A stretch of DNA of 64,000 nt, taken from assembly GCA_025800145.1 (NCBI GenBank), contig JAOXSH010000110.1, positions 1 through 64,000 on the forward strand. The letters are read 5' to 3'. The notes below the pieces were generated by a model. That model searched no databases. It had not been told where the DNA came from and was given only the letters and a program-made list of their open reading frames with translations. The position numbers were made by a program, and so were the translations under genes. Within the stretch, counting starts at the first letter, position 1; every line of letters begins with the position of its first letter. Below are positions 1 to 8,861 of this stretch, piece after piece. The stretch is from Cohaesibacter sp. (GTDB lineage: Bacteria; Pseudomonadota; Alphaproteobacteria; Rhizobiales; Cohaesibacteraceae).

Positions 1-142
1 GCACCGAAGGCCGGTTTTATTGGCTTTCTGGACTGCGTCGCTCTTGCTTTGTGGTCAACCAGACCATGGCAGCAAAAGCGTCTTACCAGAAAGCCAATAA
101 AATCCGGTCATATGGGGTAATCTTTCGTGCCGTTGGTATTAT
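1..142 (-). repeat. Family A palindromic element, cut by the window edge
   Basis: The segment has inverted arms (ggttttattggctttctgg and its complement) around a core of about 60 bases. Its right end is the family terminus taataccaacggcacgaaag, read on the minus strand. The core and right arm match the copy at 59283-59446 almost base for base in the opposite orientation. The terminus lies inside the 3' end of the integrase pseudogene. It resembles a MITE with no coding capacity. Confidence 0.8.
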
Positions 143-982
143 GTCCTGCCCACTCTTTAACGATCAGGAGTTGAACAGCTTTTTCAACGAGGCGAGACAA
201 ACAAGTATGACGAAGCATATGGATCACAAACTCCTTGCCATCTTGAAAACCGAGACGATGACGAGCACGGTTAAAATGATCTCTGTAAGTGTCCCTTGGT
301 ATCACAAAAGGCCTCTCGAACCCCTCTCTCTTTGCAAACTCTATCGCCGCTCTTGCTTTCTTTGCGAGAGGAATAGTCCATGCTTTATCATTCTTTGTAC
401 GAATGAACGTCACGCGAGTATCGCTGATTTTCAAAGCTGACCATTGGAGACTCATTGCTTCTCCAAGACGACAACCTGTGTAAAGTAGAAAGTTTGTTAG
501 GTGATAGGATAGGAGCAACCCTATATGCTTCAGGTAACCGAGAAGCTCTTTTTCTTCCGCCATAGAGAGAATACGCTCTTGGTTACCTCGTTCCTTTGAG
601 ATTGAAGAGCGCTTCCGATTGATTGTGCTTTCTGCACGATCATCCGCTCTAAATTGCTGCTCCATCTTAATGATGACTTTGGTGTCTATCTCACAGACCA
701 ACGTGTTAGGTCCGATATAGCGCATCACATGGCAATCTGTTCTCTTGCGTAGTCTTTTCGCTTTACATACGGCCAGATACTTTCGAAATACTGATCCACA
801 GAATCCCTCAAGGTGGCTTTTTGTGTTTGTGAGGGATCTGGAAGGGGAAGTCCATTAACTTCAGCCTTCCTTACTGCCTCTTCCCACGCCTCAGCTTCTT
901 GCTGTGTGGGAAAAGACTTTCTTTGTCGTTGTTTGTCATAAAGAATGTCAGCTTGCCATACCGGACCCCGCTGTCTCGCCAT
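108..982 (-). pseudogene. Tyrosine recombinase/phage integrase, frameshifted and truncated by a repeat
   Basis: The N-terminal part (start 982, preceded by gaaggag) has an arm-binding-like domain and the start of a core-binding domain ending REQIAM. The reading then shifts near 725-728, where ATGTGATG joins two frames, and continues as MRYIGPNT. The downstream part has the catalytic Arg in TGCRLGEAMSLQW, a Lys in the RTKNDKAW segment and the HMLRHT box. After VKEWAGH the protein becomes NTNGTKDYPI and stops. Those last residues are translated from the family A repeat, so the region carrying the nucleophilic tyrosine is missing. Both the frameshift and the lost tyrosine argue that it is inactive. 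The winged-helix gene lies just upstream and overlaps it, as in small phage or island integration modules. Confidence 0.8.
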
Positions 983-1400
983 TTGAAGAGTCTCCTTCGC
1001 TTTTCGCACTAAAGAGACGACGAACGAAGTTCCAGCCCTTAGGTGTCATGGACAGGGCTTTGTATCTCCGATCATATCGTCCTATTTCCACGTTGATGAA
1101 CCCCTGCCCCTTGATGGTGTTTTTTTCTTCACCAGTCTCAGGGTCAAGTTTCGTTAGACCCGGCCCCCAATAGTAGGTTTGTCGGGTTGCCGCTGAAGAG
1201 ACCACGCCAAGCATCTCTCCGAGGTCTTTTGTATTGAGTTCAGGCTTAGCTTGCTTTGAATCTTCCAGAGCGACGTAGAGGAGACCAAGGATTGTGGACA
1301 CTTGCATCCTTCCGTCTATATCCGCAAACATCTTCAACTGATCAATCAACCCGGTTAGGTCACCGCGTGAAAGCTGATCTATGTTGTGTGTTGGTGACAT
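948..1400 (-). CDS. MarR-like winged-helix protein of a phage/island remnant
   Basis: This is a protein of about 150 residues. A helix-turn-helix-like stretch (TKDLGEMLGVVSSAATRQTY, about residues 60-80) is followed by a probable wing and a C-terminal helix (TPKGWNFVRRLF). The organisation resembles a MarR/winged-helix DNA-binding protein. The start at 1400 (MSPTHNID) is preceded by aaaagg; a longer form from 1445 is possible. It overlaps the start of the integrase pseudogene by about 35 bases, so the two were probably co-transcribed. It may control integrase or lysogeny functions, but this is inferred from position only. The family is not recognised with certainty. Confidence 0.5.
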   Translation of the reverse strand: MSPTHNIDQLSRGDLTGLIDQLKMFADIDGRMQVSTILGLLYVALEDSKQAKPELNTKDLGEMLGVVSSAATRQTYYWGPGLTKLDPETGEEKNTIKGQGFINVEIGRYDRRYKALSMTPKGWNFVRRLFSAKSEGDSSNGETAGSGMAS

Positions 1401-1583
1401 AGCAAAAGTTACCTTTTCAGATAAACGAAATTTCACTCTTTGCATTTGGTAGCTACAAAGAGAACTTCCGTCTAATATATGTTCTTGTTAGTGGAGAAAT
1501 GATTGCTAAAATGAGTTTAATTTCAATTTAACAATCGTCTCTCCACAACGAAACACCATCGAATTCTAAAAGGCCTAGCAATC

Positions 1584-1710
1584 CCTGTAGACAGGAATAT
1601 ATGTTAGAGCATATTTTTCGAAAAGTGCGTGCGGTTTTCGGACAAAAATATGCTTAGAAACAAAGACTAGAGCGCATTTTGAATAACTACGTGTTTATTC
1701 AAAATGCGCT
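1584..1710. repeat. Hyphomicrobiales-type intergenic palindromes
   Basis: Two adjacent hairpins are visible. The first pairs 1608-1624 with 1635-1654 imperfectly (agcatatttttcgaaaa against ttttcggacaaaaatatgct). The second pairs 1671-1686 perfectly with 1695-1710 (16 bp, 8-base loop). The 'agagcattttttcgaaaag...ttttcgg' pattern is common between genes in Rhizobiales genomes. The second hairpin contains the stop codon of the small ORF that follows and could act as its terminator. Confidence 0.7.
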
Positions 1711-1852
1711 AGACCTTCTCTACAATATCGTATTCCGCATATAAACACTCTGAGGCATACAACTTACTAAACGCATAGTCATTGGCTTCCTGCCAAGACA
1801 TTGCATGGGTTGGATACGGTTCAATTTCAAGCGTCTCAAATCGCTCATTCAT
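1709..1852 (-). CDS. Small ORF or gene remnant, 47 residues
   Basis: The frame is open from an in-frame stop near 1890 to a TAG at 1709-1711. The first ATG gives MNERFETLEIEPYPTHAM and the peptide ends AEYDIVEKV. The composition (many aromatic and acidic residues) looks protein-like, but no clear ribosome binding site precedes it. The stop codon lies in the arm of a palindromic repeat, so this may be the remaining piece of a longer gene. No family is recognised. Confidence 0.3.
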   Translation of the reverse strand: MNERFETLEIEPYPTHAMSWQEANDYAFSKLYASECLYAEYDIVEKV

Positions 1853-1908
1853 CCAGTGGATTTTGCCAAAGACTTGAAAGACCTGAAATAATTTTTACGT
1901 CAACGCAT

Positions 1909-3195
1909 CTAGGCCAAATAAAGCGAGCGCATTTTCTTGTCGTGATACATACGGGCATCGGCCAGCGCCATCAGTGAGGCATATGTGCCATCGCCTTCAA
2001 AGAAATGCACCACGCCGATGCTGATACCAAGATCCTTGAAGCCTGCTTCTTGCAAGATTTGTTCGATTTTCGTGGTCCAATGGCGCAAATCACCGGCTTC
2101 CAAATTGCCTGCACGGGGGAAGACTTGCACAAATTCATCACCGCCCAAACGAAAGATACGATTGCCCGGCAGTTTATGCTCTCGCAAACAATGACCCAGC
2201 AGGGTCAGAGCTCTGTCCCCTTCTGCATGGCCCATCGTATCATTGAGGCGTTTGAAGCCATCGAAATCTGAGAGCATGATCACAGAATTGCGCATGGCAT
2301 GAGGATCGAACATGGACTGAACGGCTTCTGAGGTCCGCTCTCTATGCTGTTCTTCCAGACAATCATTGATGAAGCGCTCGCAGGCCCGGCGATTGCCAAG
2401 GCCGGTTACGCTATCAGTCAGGGATTCCTGTTGGGCTTTTTCGGCTTCTTCGCGGGCGTTATTGGCTTCAAAATATGGGCTATAGAGTGCCGCGATCACT
2501 TCCAGCAGGATCCCGACTTCCCAGGCGTCTTCCGGCTCGCTATGATGGCCAATCATGGCATAGCCAACACATTTTCCTGCATGATTTTTGATCGAGATGC
2601 CAATGAGATATCCCATGCCCTTATCCAGGAAGGGCTGAGGATCTGCAAAAATTTCCTGCAAATTTGCTATATGTTTCAAGCCTGAACAGGCAGAAAATTC
2701 TTGAGCCGCTTTTGTTGGGGCAAATAAGGGGGTATTCAGAAGATCGCCATCAAAGCCAAGATCAAAGACGAATTGCTTTGTCTCATGATCCAGACTGCAA
2801 ATGGCCATCCAGCGCCAGTCAACATGATTGCGCAAAGCCCTCAAGGCTGCTTGCTGGGCAGGAATATTGTCTGCGAGCTGGACCATAAAATCCTGCTGCA
2901 TGGCACGGATTTGTTCTAACTGATTGGCTTTGTTTTTACAAACCAGCACCATGTGATCTGGTAGATATGAGATGGAAATTTTCCAATTATCCAGATCAAT
3001 TTGCGGACTTTTGTCATAGCAGGCCTGCTGCCTGCATAACCGGATCAAACGGTCCAGATGTTTGGTGGGAAAGAGGACAGATTTATGATTTTGATAGACG
3101 CACAGGCCGTCCTGATCAATGACGAAGACCGCATCACTGACCTGATCAAAAATAGTATACAGACTGTCAGAGCTAGCCTTATCCGCCTTTTGCAT
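1909..3195 (-). CDS. Diguanylate cyclase with PAS/GAF-like sensory region
   Basis: The C-terminal half is a GGDEF domain (about residues 260-425) with the intact signature RLGGDEF (GGDEF at 351-355) and a LTDSVTGLGNRR start, so it should make c-di-GMP from two GTP. The inhibitory RxxD site that normally lies a few residues upstream is absent (LPGN instead), which suggests no product feedback. The first 250 residues have a short PAS-like segment (DAVFVIDQDGLCVYQN) and a GAF-like segment. A coiled linker (AREEAEKAQQ) joins the two halves. No membrane helix is seen, so it is probably cytosolic. It lies downstream of glcF on the same strand but 130 bases away, and is probably transcribed separately. 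Confidence 0.9.
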   Translation of the reverse strand: MQKADKASSDSLYTIFDQVSDAVFVIDQDGLCVYQNHKSVLFPTKHLDRLIRLCRQQACYDKSPQIDLDNWKISISYLPDHMVLVCKNKANQLEQIRAMQQDFMVQLADNIPAQQAALRALRNHVDWRWMAICSLDHETKQFVFDLGFDGDLLNTPLFAPTKAAQEFSACSGLKHIANLQEIFADPQPFLDKGMGYLIGISIKNHAGKCVGYAMIGHHSEPEDAWEVGILLEVIAALYSPYFEANNAREEAEKAQQESLTDSVTGLGNRRACERFINDCLEEQHRERTSEAVQSMFDPHAMRNSVIMLSDFDGFKRLNDTMGHAEGDRALTLLGHCLREHKLPGNRIFRLGGDEFVQVFPRAGNLEAGDLRHWTTKIEQILQEAGFKDLGISIGVVHFFEGDGTYASLMALADARMYHDKKMRSLYLA

Positions 3196-3326
3196 CCTAC
3201 CTACCCTATTGTCACGTAAAGATAGTATTGAACAAATTATCTAATATCCCCTTAAAAAATATGGCCTTTTCATTCAACCAGAAGCAGTCAAGGCGGGGCA
3301 TACCCTATGGATCATGCTTTATTTGA

Positions 3327-4682
3327 TCACTTGGAAAGCTTGGCAGGTTTTGGGCCGCCATAAGCCCAATCCAGCAATTGGATGACATGCAGAACAGGCC
3401 TTTTTGTACCGGTGCCGATCTGGGTGATGCAGCCAATATTACCAGCTGCAATGACATCTGGCTGGATTGTCTCGATATTGGCGCATTTGCGCTGTTGTAA
3501 TTTTTGCGCAAGCTCCGGCTGCATGATGTTATAGACACCGGCTGAACCGCAACATAAATGGCTTTCTGCTATGTCCCTGACAGTCAATCCGGCTTTTTTG
3601 AGCAAGCTTTTTGGTGCTGTTTTGATATGCTGACCATGTTGCAAAGAACAAGCTGCATGATAGGCCACCGATATATCCGGCAGTTTGATTGGAGAAATTG
3701 GCAGTTTGATTTCATTGAGAAATTCGCAAATGTCACGCGCCAAATTTGAGACTTTTTGTGCTTTTTCGCTCAAAAGCGGATCGTGACGAAACATATGAGC
3801 ATAATCCTTGATGCTGGTTCCACATCCTGATGTGGTGATGACAATCGCATCCAGTCCGTTGGTGTCTATTTCCCGGCACCAGACCTCAATATTGCGCTTT
3901 GCATGGCCTTTGGCTTTGTTTTCTTCCCCCATATGATGAACCAATGCGCCGCAGCAGCCCTCCCCTTCTGGCAGGACAACGTCATATCCCATACGGGTGA
4001 GCAAGCGGATGGCTGCTGCATTGATGTCACTGTCCAGAACCGGCTGGGCACAGCCGGTCAGCAGAGCCACTCTTTTTGTTTTTATGTTTGTGTTTGTGTT
4101 TTTTGGGGACTGGTCAACGCCTTTGCTGGCTGCAAAGACACCCGGCATTGTGTGCCGGGTTGGGGCTTCTATATGACGAGGGATCAGCCGCATCATGGCC
4201 GTCAGGCGCTGGCCCATTTGGCTTTTACCCGTCCCCATTTGTATGATGAGTGCAAAGGGGCGGACTATTTTTGCCAGCAAAAGAGCAAGGCGAAAACGGT
4301 CTGGATAAGGTAGGATCGTTTGCAGAAAAAACCGCATCATCTGATCCGCTTTGCCGCGCTGATGGGTTTTGGCAATATGGGTTCGGGTATAATCCACCAA
4401 ATGCCCATAATCCACCCCGGATGGGCAAGTGGTCATGCAGGATAGGCAAGACAAACAACGATCGATATGCGTCACCAATGCGCCAGTGGCAGGCTCTTGG
4501 CTTTCCAACATATGCTTGATCTGGTAAATGCGCCCACGGGGGCTGTCCAGCTCATCACCTAACAAAAGATAAGTGGGACAGGTTGCCGTGCAAAAGCCGC
4601 AATGGACGCAGGTGCGCAGTATTTTCTCCGCCTCTGCGGTGCCCTCATCTTGCAATTGCAACAGGGAAAAATTGGTTTCCAT
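3327..4682 (-). CDS. glcF: Glycolate oxidase iron-sulfur subunit GlcF
   Basis: GlcF passes electrons from the flavin subunits of glycolate oxidase to the quinone pool. Two 4Fe-4S motifs are present near the N-terminus: C25-C28-C31-C35 (CVHCGFCTATCP) and C76-C79-C82-C86 (CLSCLSCMTTCP). Two CCG domains follow, with GCAQPVLD...EGEGCCGALVHH and YHAACSLQH...SHLCCGSAG. The 451-residue length is slightly above the E. coli protein. Its ATG follows the glcE stop by one base, with a gggag site inside the glcE end, so translation is coupled. It is the last gene of glcD-glcE-glcF. Confidence 0.96.
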   Translation of the reverse strand: METNFSLLQLQDEGTAEAEKILRTCVHCGFCTATCPTYLLLGDELDSPRGRIYQIKHMLESQEPATGALVTHIDRCLSCLSCMTTCPSGVDYGHLVDYTRTHIAKTHQRGKADQMMRFFLQTILPYPDRFRLALLLAKIVRPFALIIQMGTGKSQMGQRLTAMMRLIPRHIEAPTRHTMPGVFAASKGVDQSPKNTNTNIKTKRVALLTGCAQPVLDSDINAAAIRLLTRMGYDVVLPEGEGCCGALVHHMGEENKAKGHAKRNIEVWCREIDTNGLDAIVITTSGCGTSIKDYAHMFRHDPLLSEKAQKVSNLARDICEFLNEIKLPISPIKLPDISVAYHAACSLQHGQHIKTAPKSLLKKAGLTVRDIAESHLCCGSAGVYNIMQPELAQKLQQRKCANIETIQPDVIAAGNIGCITQIGTGTKRPVLHVIQLLDWAYGGPKPAKLSK

Positions 4683-4683
4683 T

Positions 4684-5898
4684 TTATTCTCCCTGTTTTT
4701 TGGTCATGAAATCAGGGTTGAAAATGCCGTATGGATCGAAACTTTGTTTGACGGCCTTGATCAATTTGGACATTTGCTGTGCTGGCGGGTGAAAAGACAG
4801 GCCTGTCTCGCGCACATTCTTTGGGGCTTTGATCAGGGTTGCATGGCCGCCCAGCTGCGCAAGCCTGTGACGTATGGCTTTGGCCGCACCATCCTGCTGG
4901 GTGTTGGGGCTTATCGCCAGAGCGGCCCAAATCAGCCCACCTGACCAATCAAGAAGCACTTTGGCGTCATAGGTGTTGCGCAGCCATGCGGCCATGATTG
5001 GGGCATTTGTTGGTTTTAGCGATATTTTCCAAAGCAAATCAGTCTCTTGGGTCTCAAGATCGGACAAGCCTTTGACAGATTGCCATAACAGAGTACTTGT
5101 CTGTTCGTTAAAGCATTCAGCCTTGCCAAATGTTTGCAATTGTGCCGTTAATTCTGCGCTGCGATAGTGCAAGGAAGTCTCAAAGCCTTCCATGCGCAGC
5201 ATTGTTCTTGCCTGTTTCTGATCTGCCGACCAATCCGGACTTATATGGGCGGCGGATGTGACTTCAAACGGACTTGCCAAGGCTTTGGTCATCAACGAGA
5301 CTGCGGCATGATCATCCAGATCATAGAAGACCAGCGTTGTTTGCGTTTCCGGTTTTGGCTGCACTTTGAAACAGAGCTGTGTGAGCAAGCCCAACGTGCC
5401 CCAAGAGCCACATATGAGCTTGGTCAAATCATAACCAGTGACATTTTTCATCACCCGACCCCCATTTTTGATGAGATCGCCTTTGCCATTGATCAGTTCC
5501 ATACCGATCAAACTGTCGCGGGCCGCTCCATGGCTAATGCGCCGGGGGCCAGACAGATTGCACGCTGCCACCGCGCCAAGGGTTGGTATGCCAGCCGAGG
5601 CCAATAGACCCTGATAAGAGGGAGGGTCAAAAGACAGACGTTGGTTATGCTGGGCCAATATGTCTTCAATCTCTGACAAAGGGGTGCCTGAGCGTGCTGC
5701 GATGACCAGTTCTGATGGCTCATACAGGGTGATCCCTGTCAGATTGGCACTGGAGAGGATTTGGCTCACTTTCATTGGGGGGCCAATAGCTTCTTTGGTG
5801 CCGCCGCCCTGCAAAGCCAGTTTCTGGCCTGATTGAAGCGCGTTTATAATAATCTCAACTGCTTCCTGACTGCTTTTGGGATTCTGTAACGCTGTCAT
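4684..5898 (-). CDS. glcE: Glycolate oxidase FAD-binding subunit GlcE
   Basis: This is the second flavoprotein subunit of glycolate oxidase, which converts glycolate to glyoxylate. FAD-binding PCMH features are seen: GGGTKEAIG at 31-39, and SGPRRISHGAARDSLIG around 116-132 followed by GGRVMKNVTGYDLTKL and GSWGTLG. The length of 404 residues fits GlcE (the E. coli protein is about 350). It sits 50 bases after glcD and touches glcF, so the three form one operon. No defects are seen. Confidence 0.95.
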   Translation of the reverse strand: MTALQNPKSSQEAVEIIINALQSGQKLALQGGGTKEAIGPPMKVSQILSSANLTGITLYEPSELVIAARSGTPLSEIEDILAQHNQRLSFDPPSYQGLLASAGIPTLGAVAACNLSGPRRISHGAARDSLIGMELINGKGDLIKNGGRVMKNVTGYDLTKLICGSWGTLGLLTQLCFKVQPKPETQTTLVFYDLDDHAAVSLMTKALASPFEVTSAAHISPDWSADQKQARTMLRMEGFETSLHYRSAELTAQLQTFGKAECFNEQTSTLLWQSVKGLSDLETQETDLLWKISLKPTNAPIMAAWLRNTYDAKVLLDWSGGLIWAALAISPNTQQDGAAKAIRHRLAQLGGHATLIKAPKNVRETGLSFHPPAQQMSKLIKAVKQSFDPYGIFNPDFMTKKQGE

Positions 5899-5948
5899 GC
5901 TTTGGTCCTGACATATTGAGATGACATGCTTTTGTTCTGCTGTTTTTT

Positions 5949-7409
5949 CTATGCTTTTTGAGGCTTAAGGGCTTTTTGAGACTCCGGGCGCCCTTGCAAA
6001 GGAAAAACCTTAACCGGATTGAGCAACCAGTTGGGGTCCAAAGCTGATTTGATGGTCATTTGCTGGTCCAGATCCTTTTGTGTGAATTGCTCGGTCATCA
6101 AATCGCGTTTTTCAATGCCCACGCCATGTTCTCCGCTCAGGCATCCCCCAACCTCAACGCATAATTTGAGGATCTCTGCTCCCGCTTCTTCTGCGCTTTG
6201 GCATTCTTTTGGATCATTGATGTTATAGAGGATCAAAGGATGAAGATTGCCATCTCCTGCATGGAAGATATTGGCAACGCCAAGACCATGGCTTTTTACA
6301 ATCTGGTCAATGCGTTCCAGCACATGGGGCAATGTGCCGGTGGGGATTGTGCCATCCATACACATATAGTCCGAAATGCGCCCCATGGCCCCAAAGGCAG
6401 ATTTTCTGCCCAGCCAAATGCGACTGCTTTCTGCCTCGGATTGGGAAATTTTGCACAAGCTGGGGTGATAGTCTTGTGCAATCTGTGTGATCCGCTCCAA
6501 CAGATCCTGCATTTCCTGATCAGAGCCTTCCACTTCGATGATCAGCAACGCTTCGACATCCAAAGGATAGCCAGCATGGGCAAAGTCTTCGCATACCTTA
6601 ATGGCGGGCTTGTCCATATATTCGATGGCAACAGGAATGATACCAGAGCCAATGATAGCGGCAACGCAGGCTCCGGCCTCTTTCGGGGATTGAAAGCCCA
6701 TCAACATGGGACGTGCACCTTCTGCTTGCGCCAAAATGCGGACCGTTGCTTCGGTGACAATGCCAAGCTGACCTTCAGAGCCGATGATGAGGCCCAGCAA
6801 ATCATAGCTTTCGCTATCGAGGTGATCACCGCCAAGGGTGACAATCGTGCCATCCATCAGCACAAGCGTCAGTCCCAAAATATTGTTGGTGGTGACGCCA
6901 TATTTCAGACAATGCGCCCCGCCCGAATTCATCGCAATATTGCCAGCAATGGTGCAAGCCAGCTGGCTGGATGGATCGGGCGCATAAAAGAAGCCATCCG
7001 GGGCCACGGCATTGGTGATGTTGATATTGGTGACCCCTGCCTGCACTTTGGCTGTTCTGTTGGCATAATCAATATCAAGGATTTGGGTCATTCTGGAGAC
7101 ACCCAAAATGATGCCATCTTCCACAGGCAAGGCCCCCCCTGCCAGCGAAGTCCCGGCCCCGCGTGGGACGATTTTGACATGATGTGCCTGACAGAATTTT
7201 ACAATCTCACTGACCTGCTGTGTTGTGGTCGGCAAAACCACCGCCATGGGAATGCGGCGATAGGCGGTCAGGGCATCAGCTTCATAGGCGCGGCATTCTT
7301 CTTTCCTTGTGATCAGGCAATCATCAGGTACTATTTCTGACAGGCCCGCCAAGATCTCTGCCCGGCGCTGCATGATTGTCTGGTCTGGTGCGGGTATTTC
7401 AATTGACAT
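5949..7409 (-). CDS. glcD: Glycolate oxidase subunit GlcD
   Basis: This is the FAD-linked catalytic subunit of glycolate dehydrogenase/oxidase. It has an N-terminal FAD-binding PCMH domain with PRGAGTSLAGGALP (about 82-95) and SGGAHCLKYGVTTNN, and a C-terminal FAD-oxidase domain with FHAGDGNLHPLI and SGEHGVGIEKRD. The length of 486 residues is typical. The ATG at 7409 has a strong gggaggacc site. It is the first gene of glcDEF. Its upstream region holds a family B repeat and, beyond that, a palindrome (7606-7628) that resembles GntR operators. Confidence 0.96.
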   Translation of the reverse strand: MSIEIPAPDQTIMQRRAEILAGLSEIVPDDCLITRKEECRAYEADALTAYRRIPMAVVLPTTTQQVSEIVKFCQAHHVKIVPRGAGTSLAGGALPVEDGIILGVSRMTQILDIDYANRTAKVQAGVTNINITNAVAPDGFFYAPDPSSQLACTIAGNIAMNSGGAHCLKYGVTTNNILGLTLVLMDGTIVTLGGDHLDSESYDLLGLIIGSEGQLGIVTEATVRILAQAEGARPMLMGFQSPKEAGACVAAIIGSGIIPVAIEYMDKPAIKVCEDFAHAGYPLDVEALLIIEVEGSDQEMQDLLERITQIAQDYHPSLCKISQSEAESSRIWLGRKSAFGAMGRISDYMCMDGTIPTGTLPHVLERIDQIVKSHGLGVANIFHAGDGNLHPLILYNINDPKECQSAEEAGAEILKLCVEVGGCLSGEHGVGIEKRDLMTEQFTQKDLDQQMTIKSALDPNWLLNPVKVFPLQGRPESQKALKPQKA

Positions 7410-7441
7410 TGTGGTCCTCCCTGCCTGATCAAAATCCCTTA

Positions 7442-7583
7442 GAACCTGATTTAAAAGTCTTGAGCCAGCCCTCTCCCCCTAGCAGACCACCCATCATGGT
7501 ACCCTTGGGCGGTCTGAAAAGGGGGAGAGGGCTGGATATGTCGTCTAAAAGACTCAGGCAGAGACTTTTAAATCGGGCACTTA
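7442..7583. repeat. Family B palindromic element, copy 1
   Basis: The terminal inverted repeats are cctgatttaaaagtc and gacttttaaatcgggc. Inside is a long stem (ccagccctctccccc / gggggagagggctgg) with a GC-rich centre. It matches 11282-11428, but the centre is inverted there. It separates glcD from the palindrome at 7606-7628, so it would lie in the glcDEF leader. Confidence 0.85.
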
Positions 7584-7605
7584 ATCCTCCTTCATTCGCC
7601 TTATT

Positions 7606-7628
7606 ATTGGTAAAATAGTCTTACCAAT
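7606..7628. promoter_or_regulatory. Candidate GntR-type operator for glcDEF
   Basis: This is a perfect dyad, attggtaa-N7-ttaccaat. The half site ttggtaaaatag recurs, with small changes, twice upstream of the GntR gene at 10385 (ctggtaaaatgg and, inverted, cctattttcccag). FadR/GlcC-like regulators bind TGGT...ACCA dyads, so control of glcDEF by that GntR protein is a reasonable inference. Confidence 0.45.
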
Positions 7629-8079
7629 TACGCAAGTCATGATCCCTGTTTATGGCTTGAATCGGGGCCCACTCATTCGGCCATTTTGCGATCGCCTTTC
7701 GGGTTTGTCTTGAAACCAGCCCCCATGCTTATTTTGGTCTTGGTTCTTGTATATGAAGATGTGAAGCCCAACAGGATAGGCGAAATTCAAGCTTTCGCTG
7801 TCATAATACCAACAGCCTTCATCCTCATCCCTCCCCCCTTTCATATCGTCTCGGGCAAGATGTTGGCACAGAAATAAAATGACCTTTGCGCCAGAATGTC
7901 GCAGTTTTTGCCATTACTTGACTTTATTTTTCATATTATAACCTATCTGACACAAGTTCGACCATGGGTGCCCGGTCCCCGCTTCTGGCATTGATGCTTA
8001 AAAGCTGGCAGTGCCAACACCATGGTTTGCCGCTTGTGCATTTTGTTTGCCCATATGGGCATATGTCAGGAGCAAGATT

Positions 8080-8550
8080 ATGAAATTAACCAGTGCCATT
8101 CGTCTTGGTGTGGGCGCAAGCATTCTGGCTGTTGCCAGCCTGTCTGCCATGCCAGCCTTTGCCGAAACTTTTGAAGTTCAGATGCTGAACAAGGATCCTG
8201 AAAACAAGAAGAATAAGAATATTTTCAAGCCCGCTTTCTTGAAAATTAATGTTGGCGATACCGTGAAATTTATCTCGGTTGACAAAGGCCATAACAGCCA
8301 GTCTGTCAAAGGCATGTTGCCGGAAGGGGCGAAAAAGTGGAAATCCAAAATCTCCAAAGATTTTGAAATTACCTTTGATGTGGAAGGCACCTATGGCTAT
8401 AAATGCACCCCGCATTATTCCATGGGCATGGTGGGTGTGATTGTTGTTGGCGATGGCAGCAGCAATCTGGACGCCGCCAAAGGGGCAAAAGCCCCGAAAA
8501 AAGCTGCCAAGGCTTTTGCTCCTCTGTTTGAGCAAGCAGCCGCGCAATAA
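8080..8550 (+). CDS. Pseudoazurin, periplasmic blue-copper electron carrier
   Basis: A signal peptide (cleavage likely after AFA, residue 28) is followed by a cupredoxin domain. The type 1 copper ligands are visible as H71 (GHNSQSVKG), C109, H112 and M117 (YKCTPHYSMGM), with spacing typical of pseudoazurins. The C-terminus is Ala/Lys-rich, as in the family. The start at 8080 (MKLTSAIR) has an aggag site; an upstream in-frame ATG at 8011 would add an unlikely leader. Pseudoazurins carry electrons to nitrite reductase or related enzymes. No such enzyme is in this window. A terminator follows and a c-type cytochrome gene lies downstream. Confidence 0.93.
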   Translation: MKLTSAIRLGVGASILAVASLSAMPAFAETFEVQMLNKDPENKKNKNIFKPAFLKINVGDTVKFISVDKGHNSQSVKGMLPEGAKKWKSKISKDFEITFDVEGTYGYKCTPHYSMGMVGVIVVGDGSSNLDAAKGAKAPKKAAKAFAPLFEQAAAQ

Positions 8551-8564
8551 GCACTTGATTTTTT

Positions 8565-8588
8565 TATGGGGCTGTCAACAGCCCCATA
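8565..8588 (+). terminator. Terminator-like hairpin after pseudoazurin
   Basis: An 11-bp perfect stem (tatggggctgt / acagccccata) has a very short loop. It is preceded by a run of T and followed by taattttg. It lies 15 bases after the stop codon. Confidence 0.7.
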
Positions 8589-8861
8589 ATTTTGTGCATC
8601 TCTGCACTTTTGCGGACCGGATCGCGCAATCTCTCATCTTTCCTTTTGCTGCGACATTTTATCCCGGATTTCTGGCAATAATTTTGCCGCATTTGCTCTC
8701 CAAAAAGTTTAATAAGATCGTGACCCCATGACGAGCCTCCCTTTTATGGTCTTCATCCTATTGGATGGCAAGACTTTGATAGGGGTTTTGCTATAGTGGA
8801 AGAAAGAGGCTGGGACCAGACCATTCAGCCTTCTTTCGACAATGACCAAAGGACCAGATAT

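Noticed and set aside
51-440. Plus-strand 129-codon frame at the left edge
   Set aside because: It is antisense to the integrase. Its first 30 residues come from the family A repeat and recur in a frame at 59194, so it is repeat sequence, not a gene.
6198-7340. Plus-strand 380-codon frame over glcD
   Set aside because: Complete antisense shadow of glcD; composition is rich in Ile, His and Asn without family motifs.
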